DNA from: Triplophysa rosa
Lineage: Eukaryota; Chordata; Actinopteri; Cypriniformes; Nemacheilidae
NCBI RefSeq assembly: GCF_024868665.1
Contig: NC_079900.1
Span: forward strand, 593,318 to 657,317
Direction of reading: 5' to 3'
Length of the DNA: 64,000 nucleotides
Shown here: piece after piece, positions 58,658-64,000 of the stretch
Numbering within the stretch: the first letter of the stretch is position 1
Layout of the letters: the number at the start of each line of letters is the position of its first letter
Notes under the pieces: model-generated
What the model was told of the DNA's origin: nothing
The model's database searches: none
Seen by the model: only the letters and a program-made list of their open reading frames with translations
Program-made: the position numbers and the translations under genes

Positions 58658-59158
58658 ATGAAAACTGACAATGAAGAGCACCAATATGCGTGTCCTCAGT
58701 GTGGAAAGAGTTTCAAACAGAGATCAACACTTGAGGTGCACATTAGAGTTCACACTGGAGAGCGTCCATACACATGTCCTCAGTGTGGAACGAGTTTCAG
58801 ACAGAAAGGTCATCTTCAGGTACACATGAGAATTCACACTGAAGAGCGTCCATACATGTGTCTTCAGTGTGAAAAGAGTTTCAACCTCAAATCAACGCTT
58901 CAGAGGCACATGAGAATTCACACTGAAGAGCGTCCATACCCGTGTCCTCAGTGTGGAAAGAGTTTCAACCGCAAATCAACGCTTGAGGACCACATGAGAA
59001 TTCACACTGGAGAGCGGCCATACACGTGTCCTCAGTGTGGAAAGAGTTTTAAACGCAAATCAACGCTTAAGGAGCACATGAGAACTCACACTGGAGAGAG
59101 CCCATACACAGGTCCTCAGTGCGGAAAGAGTTTCACACAGAAAACAAGTCTTAAGTAG
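58658..59158 (+). CDS. C2H2 zinc-finger protein, unit G (5 fingers plus a broken sixth)
   Basis: From ATG 58658, the counterpart of the unit A start (MKTDNEEHQYACPQC), 166 residues with five complete fingers (helix -1, 2, 3, 6: QSTV, QGHV, LSTR, RSTD, RSTE) and a sixth that has lost its first Cys (YTGPQC) and ends at TAG in the helix. Finger 3 has CEKSF for CGKSF. Upstream in the exon (from 58588) is a decayed finger with a one-base deletion (GCCTTCACC for GCCTTTCACC). A longer frame opens at 58457, but its first 40 residues come from a MITE and it would have to skip the inferred splice. No FiNZ-like segment. Possibly a decaying gene. Confidence 0.65.
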   Translation: MKTDNEEHQYACPQCGKSFKQRSTLEVHIRVHTGERPYTCPQCGTSFRQKGHLQVHMRIHTEERPYMCLQCEKSFNLKSTLQRHMRIHTEERPYPCPQCGKSFNRKSTLEDHMRIHTGERPYTCPQCGKSFKRKSTLKEHMRTHTGESPYTGPQCGKSFTQKTSLK

Positions 59159-60767
59159 CGCACAAGAAAATTCACACTGGAGAGCGTCCATGAACATGCC
59201 TTCAGTGTGGAAAATAAATAGTAGATTTGCTGTTAATTTACTCATCAAGATGTTTCTTCAGTAGAGCAGGAAGGGTTTTTAGCTGCTACCCGTGATATCA
59301 AGACCAGTAAAAATGTGTACAATTACAAATACATAAATGACTTCATTGATTTAAATTAAATTAACCGTAATGTCTCAAAAAAGCTTTGCCCATACCTCTT
59401 TGAATTTTTGTACAGTACACAGACATGATCACTTCTGATATACAGGTCAATGTCTTGTGTTCTCTTCAGGTTCAGTGTGAATGATGTCAGAGGTGATTTC
59501 ATGTTCAGTGTCTCAACATTGATCTGACACTAAGAACAACCGTGATGTTGTGTTTTGTGTCTGTAAGTTATTGAGTTAGAGGAGATCATCCTGAAAGTGT
59601 GTTTGAATGATGAGATGAAGTTGATTTTATTTCTTACGTAAATACTTTATTAGTTTTCTCTTTATGTTTCATATTCTTGATGTGTTTGTTGTCTTCTCTT
59701 AAGCTCTATATGTTATTATACAGTAAAATCAGCAGAACGATCATCAAACTTTGAGGTGTTGTGTGTTTTTTGGAGGGTCTGTAGTCCCAGCCTCAGACAT
59801 CACGCCCACGGACCATTGGCTAAACGTCTGATGCGTAAGGCACACTTTTCTGGAAACACTTAAGCACGTTCGAAGTCGTCATCTGATTGATTGAATTTCA
59901 TGGGATTTCCGGGAGACGTGCGTGTCGTGTTCTTTAAAGGGAACCCAGTGTATAGAGATGTATGGCTTAATACGTTGTAATAGCCTTACACTACAGGCAT
60001 TTGTTGTTAGAAACACATCAAATGTTTTCTTTTCTTTTAAAAAAAACTAAATGTAATACTCGTTTTAACCTAAGGAGGCCGCCATGTTCTTTTTCGATGA
60101 CGTAAAACGGTTGCACGCGTACAGGCAGCCAAACTGAACACAGACACACTAATCAGTTCTTCAGTAAATATAAGGTGCTTTAGGATAAATATATATATGT
60201 AAATAATACTAAAATAATAAAGAAAGAAAATAAAGACGCTATTTGGTGTATTTTCATACATTTTAATATTACAATACAAACATACATATTAATAACCAAA
60301 ATCATTTCGAATCTAATACATACACAATGTTTTAGCCATTATAAAATGCATTTTATCCAGATTTTCACTCTCTCTGTCATAGCTGATGGGGGCTAATATT
60401 CACGTGTGCTCTAATACAGAATAAATAACCAAACCGCAAGCATCTTATTATTGTGTTTATCAGTATATTCTCATAATGTATAAAGTATACTGGATGATGA
60501 TGTCTTAATTAGTCTTAACTGGCTTAAAGACGGTAGTTTAAGCTATGATTTAATGCGTGTTTACCTTGAACAGGCGCTTGCTGAACGCATTTTTATTTTA
60601 TGGTAGGCTGCCTGGCTTGTGTCAAGAGGACATACCGCCACCCACTGTCCCTGTGTATTTATATATCTGATCTTATGTTTGACGTCTCATATTTTACTCT
60701 ATAGGCCTATGTGGAAAACGTGTGTGCTTCGCTGTAGCGTAAAGAGAATGGGTTTAGGTTGCAACCA
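59159..60767. other. 3' region of unit G and spacer
   Basis: After the stop the remainder of finger 6 and the AGATTTGCTGTTAATTTACT block are visible. At 59640-59757 a diverged piece of the 1-330 module recurs (CTCTATATGTTATTATACAG, GATCATCAAACTTTGAGGTG). The rest is AT-rich, with no coding frame I can support. Confidence 0.5.
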
Positions 60768-61042
60768 GATAGCACAGGTACATCTGTAAGATGCCTGCTA
60801 AAGATATGGAGATCTGGATAACATCTGCTGTGTAAAAACATCTGCTAAACATCTCAGAAAGAGCTGCTGTACATCCATTCTAAATCCTACACATCTTACA
60901 GACATCTTCTAGAGGTCTATATGACATCTGACAGCAGACGTCTCAGAGATGTAGGGCAGATGAGCAAACAGCATCTGCCAGATGTCTTGCAGATGAAAAT
61001 GCAGACATCAAATAGATGTCTGCCAGATGTGCGTGTGCTATC
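60768..61042. mobile_element. MITE with GATAGCACA ends and many CAGATGT motifs
   Basis: Ends GATAGCACAGGTACATCT and (inverse) GATAGCACACGCACATCT. The 275 bp between are packed with AGATGT/ACATCT variants (GACATCT, CAGATGTC, CATCTGC), more than fifteen by eye. Non-coding. Confidence 0.65.
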
Positions 61043-61634
61043 GGATTTTACGTCACAAATTTTGATGCATAAAAATGGCAGCCTCGAGTAAAAATATTTT
61101 TTCAAAGTTTATGAATACTGTGACAATTACACTGTTTTTTTTATTTCACATTTATAAAGTCAATGCCATTATTAATATATTAAGCCATACATCTACTCAA
61201 GGTTCCTTTTACGGTCCGCCTGGAAACAGCACGAAGCCGTCTGATCTAAGAAGCAGCCGTGTTTACAACGGTCGCTATAAGAATTCATCACGATCGACTA
61301 AATGCTTAATTCTTAAAAGTATGCAAGGTTCATGGCTTAAACCTATAATCATTTTGTTCCTGTTAAAGCGGCAACGAGTAACTTTTTTACCTTAAAATAA
61401 TGTCTCTAAAATTATTTTAGTGGTAGGTCAACTTTTAACTGGACGAATTATACTGCCGTTGCTACCTGAGCAGCCTCCTATCGGCTGAAACTGCACTTGT
61501 AACTTTGGTGTTCGGGCCTGTACAAGCCCCGCCTATCCCCTGCTTTACGGCATACTTCACGTTTTAGTCGTAGCCTGGGAGAAGTTAGCCAACAGCAGAG
61601 CTAACAGTAAGACGAAACTATCCAAAACATCACC

Positions 61635-62339
61635 ATGGCAGAGCCAGCCAAAAAAACAAAGAGGGTTTTGTCGAAGGAAGCAAAGAGAAAAAATCGAGAG
61701 AGTGATCGGACACGAGGCCGGTCATGAATCAATATCGGACAGACTTACACTCGGTGGCGCGAGCAGCAAGAGGCAACGGGTTGCAAAACGGATGCAGACC
61801 TAGCGGTCCTGCTCCTGGATTTGTAAGTGTTATTTGTACATTTTTTGTTACTGTCCTGTACTTTTGAACGTATTTGTTATTAGTCTGTGTCATTGACGCA
61901 ACACCGGTTCGCACTTTATAAGCGTAAGGCAGCTGAGAGATAATATATCCTGTTTGCTGAGAGCGCGTGGTTTGAGTCGGAGGTCTTTCAAACTTATTCT
62001 TAATACATCGTTTATTCTTGTTATATCTTAAGACTTGTGTTTTAAATTGTTATTCACCGAGGGTAAAACTTATCCTTAAGTATATCCCATACCAAAAATC
62101 ATCCTTAAACGAACTGATAATTTATTTTTATTGGATCATTCGCTATTAGCCTCAGGCTGTTAGCATTCCCAGCCTGCCTGCTCACTGCTTAACACACTGT
62201 TCTCATTATTACATCACTAATGGCTAATGTTTCAGATGTGTTTGTACCTCTGAGTGCAGATGAGGAAACGATCGCACTTCAGTCGGAACTGGAGGCTGTG
62301 GAGAAGCAGATCCAGGATCTACTAGAGATGCAGACATAG
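61635..62339 (+). pseudogene. Two-exon retroelement ORF1-like fragment
   Basis: First block MAEPAKKTKRVLSKEAKRKN.. meets TGA at 61725 and continues in frame as INIGQTYTRWREQQEATGC and KTDADLAVLLLDL, a pattern I associate with the N-terminal part of repetitive fish ORFs. A donor-like GTAAGTGT follows. A second block at 62236-62339, after TTTCAG, encodes DVFVPLSADEETIALQSELE.. QIQDLLEMQT and stops: a short coiled coil. The phases do not join cleanly. Dead copy; family assignment tentative. Confidence 0.4.
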
Positions 62340-64000
62340 TTAGTATATTTAAGTTATTTATATATTTTGACTTTACTTACATCCAATGGGACAGTCGAGA
62401 GGTTGTTGCGATCCGTTATTTTGAATTCCCGCCTGCGCGGAGCGGAACAACACCGGTGAACACTCGTGCCACTGATGTTTGATCGCAGACGGATCGGCGA
62501 CATCAAAGCACAGTGAGAGCTATTTGTGAACTGACTGCTCTGTATGCTTTAGAGATGTTATTCTAAGTCCGCATGCTTTTGTCATAAAGTGATCGGTCTG
62601 CGCAGAGCTGGAAAAAGTTAAACACACATACTAACGAAAGCGCCACATGGCACATGCCTTGACGCTGCGACATTGGGCCAACAGCGCCACAGTACTGTGG
62701 AGGGCGAGACTGCACAATAAACACACAGAGCAGCTGCAGTTTGTTTGGATGGAAAGCACAACAACGTTTACATTTTCAAAAGATTTCAGTGACTTAGGAT
62801 CTACTTATAGAATAAAAATGTTTATTTATAATATATTAATATAATTAATCTATATAATACAAATAGTAAGAAATATAAAATAATCAAAAAGCTTGCTGAA
62901 ATTTTTCAAATAACATTTAGCCTTTTCTAATCATGTGCATGATTTTAAAATGTGTGTTCACTTAGCAGGGGCCAAAAACCAAACTTTGGACTATTCTTAT
63001 TCTCATAAAACATCAAAATGATCAGACACTAAAAATCCCTATTTCATGCAGAATTTTGGGGGTTCCTCTAGATACTGTCTTGTACAAGAGAGATTCTCCA
63101 GGAACCACTTACAAGTTTACAGATCTTACAAGAACATTTTTTAGAATTTGAGTTCCTTCAACTTTTTCATTTTTACTGTGTATTAACATATATTACACAA
63201 AACACAACGCTGGTCGCGATTGTGTTTAGTGACTTCCGATATAATAACAAAAGAAAAGTACTATAGGTTACAAAACACATTCAAGTCCATGCGTTGTGTT
63301 TCGGGTAAATACAAATGTTCCATGTAGCTAGCACGCTCTGTCATACACAGACCAACTAGCTGCAACACTAGGCTTATTACCGTTCTTTGTTGACATTACA
63401 GTTATAATTATGGAGAAACGATACATAAATTTTGTACTGATATACGAAGAACATATGGTAACACGGACTACTTTACCTGATCGGTGGACATAGTTTGAAC
63501 GACGTATCTGGGTCCGTCGGCTTAGTAAACAAACTCACGTGTATTGAGCTGCCAGCGGGAAATCTTTGCGACAGTTTTTAGCACTACTACAGACAATTCG
63601 CTAAACAACCACGTGGGGCAACAGTAGCAAAAGTTACTCGTTGTCGCTTTAAATTTTTTACCGTTCGTGGATGTACATCGACTGTTACTGCGGGACATTT
63701 CACGCCTCTAAACATGAGCGTGAAACGAACGTGATTGATTGCTTTAACTGTCGTCATTATATGGCCTTTTGGCTAGCAAAGAAAGCGGGCAGTAGCGCGA
63801 GACTAGAGGTTTTGTTACACTCTGGTGTGGGTTACATCTATTTTAACTCATTAGAAAATGCGTTTCATTGGTTATAGAGATTCTCTTCTGGTGTTTAATG
63901 TAGACATACAAGCGTTGTGATGTGATCGTTTTATTATTCTGAGCATTTTTAATCAGGCACTCAGAAGAGATCTGTGATGATGTTTGATGTGGATTTAAAG
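62340..64000. other. Right-hand spacer, no supportable gene
   Basis: Mostly AT-rich. Open frames at 62647-62844 and 63671-63877 have no recognisable motif and no supporting splice or promoter structure. Nothing else seen. Confidence 0.4.

Noticed and set aside
61075..61395. 106-codon frame starting MAASSKNIFSKFMNTV
   Set aside because: Decent start context but no recognisable domain beyond one hydrophobic stretch, no splice structure, and next to a MITE. Possible but not supportable.

Overview
The window reads as nuclear DNA of a teleost fish, most likely a cyprinid. The support is a cluster of very similar C2H2 zinc-finger genes whose N-terminal segment resembles the fish FiNZ domain, embedded in teleost-type repeats: Tc1, Tol2-like and other hAT elements, PIF/Harbinger, L2/CR1-like LINE tails, a tRNA-derived SINE and LTR elements. 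Nothing here looks bacterial. Almost all short open frames are incidental; the credible coding sequence is the zinc-finger family, one Tc1 transposase, a BMP-receptor-like ectodomain and decayed transposon genes.

Zinc-finger cluster, all on the + strand. Seven units lie at 1854-3153 (A), 24552-26236 (B), 36271-38334 (C), 41070-42560 (D), 44695-46695 (E), 50147-53210 (F, broken) and 57923-59158 (G); the first 330 bases are the 3' flank of an eighth unit off the left edge. The shared plan is: a TATAAATA box (absent in B), one or more copies of a 49-bp repeat, a short first exon ending in GAG|GTAAT, an intron of about 0.3-0.6 kb, then a single coding exon. That exon encodes about 50 FiNZ-like residues starting MFSEAMNEVEEK, followed by 6 to 12 fingers. 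A and G have lost the FiNZ-like segment through the same deletion. F is disrupted in finger 4 by a hAT-type element that carries a second hAT element. B and C share 1,860 bp of nearly identical 3' flank. By family analogy these would be nuclear DNA-binding repressors, possibly acting on transposons; that role is not shown by the sequence.

Transposon-rich spacer, 5.2-24.5 kb. After a BMPR1B-like ectodomain frame on the minus strand (5429-5863) and an unrecognised multi-exon fragment (6780-7169) come a non-autonomous LTR element, a Tc1-like end, a dead Harbinger transposase, a Tol2-like element and an SGNH-esterase fragment of a LINE. The block 7091-12702 recurs almost unchanged at 12842-18453, and the second copy begins right after a single N at 12841, so an assembly artefact is possible. 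An intact Tc1-family element (18470-20039) follows, inside a larger element with CCCAGC ends (about 18457-23327).

26.3-36.3 kb holds a split Harbinger Myb-like gene, DNA-transposon remnants and a promoter-like patch (33.1-34.4 kb). 42.6-44.6 kb and 53.4-57.6 kb hold LINE and hAT remnants, including a broken ZBED5-like transposase. 59.3-64 kb has no zinc-finger gene: a MITE, a two-exon retroelement ORF fragment and otherwise unassigned AT-rich sequence.
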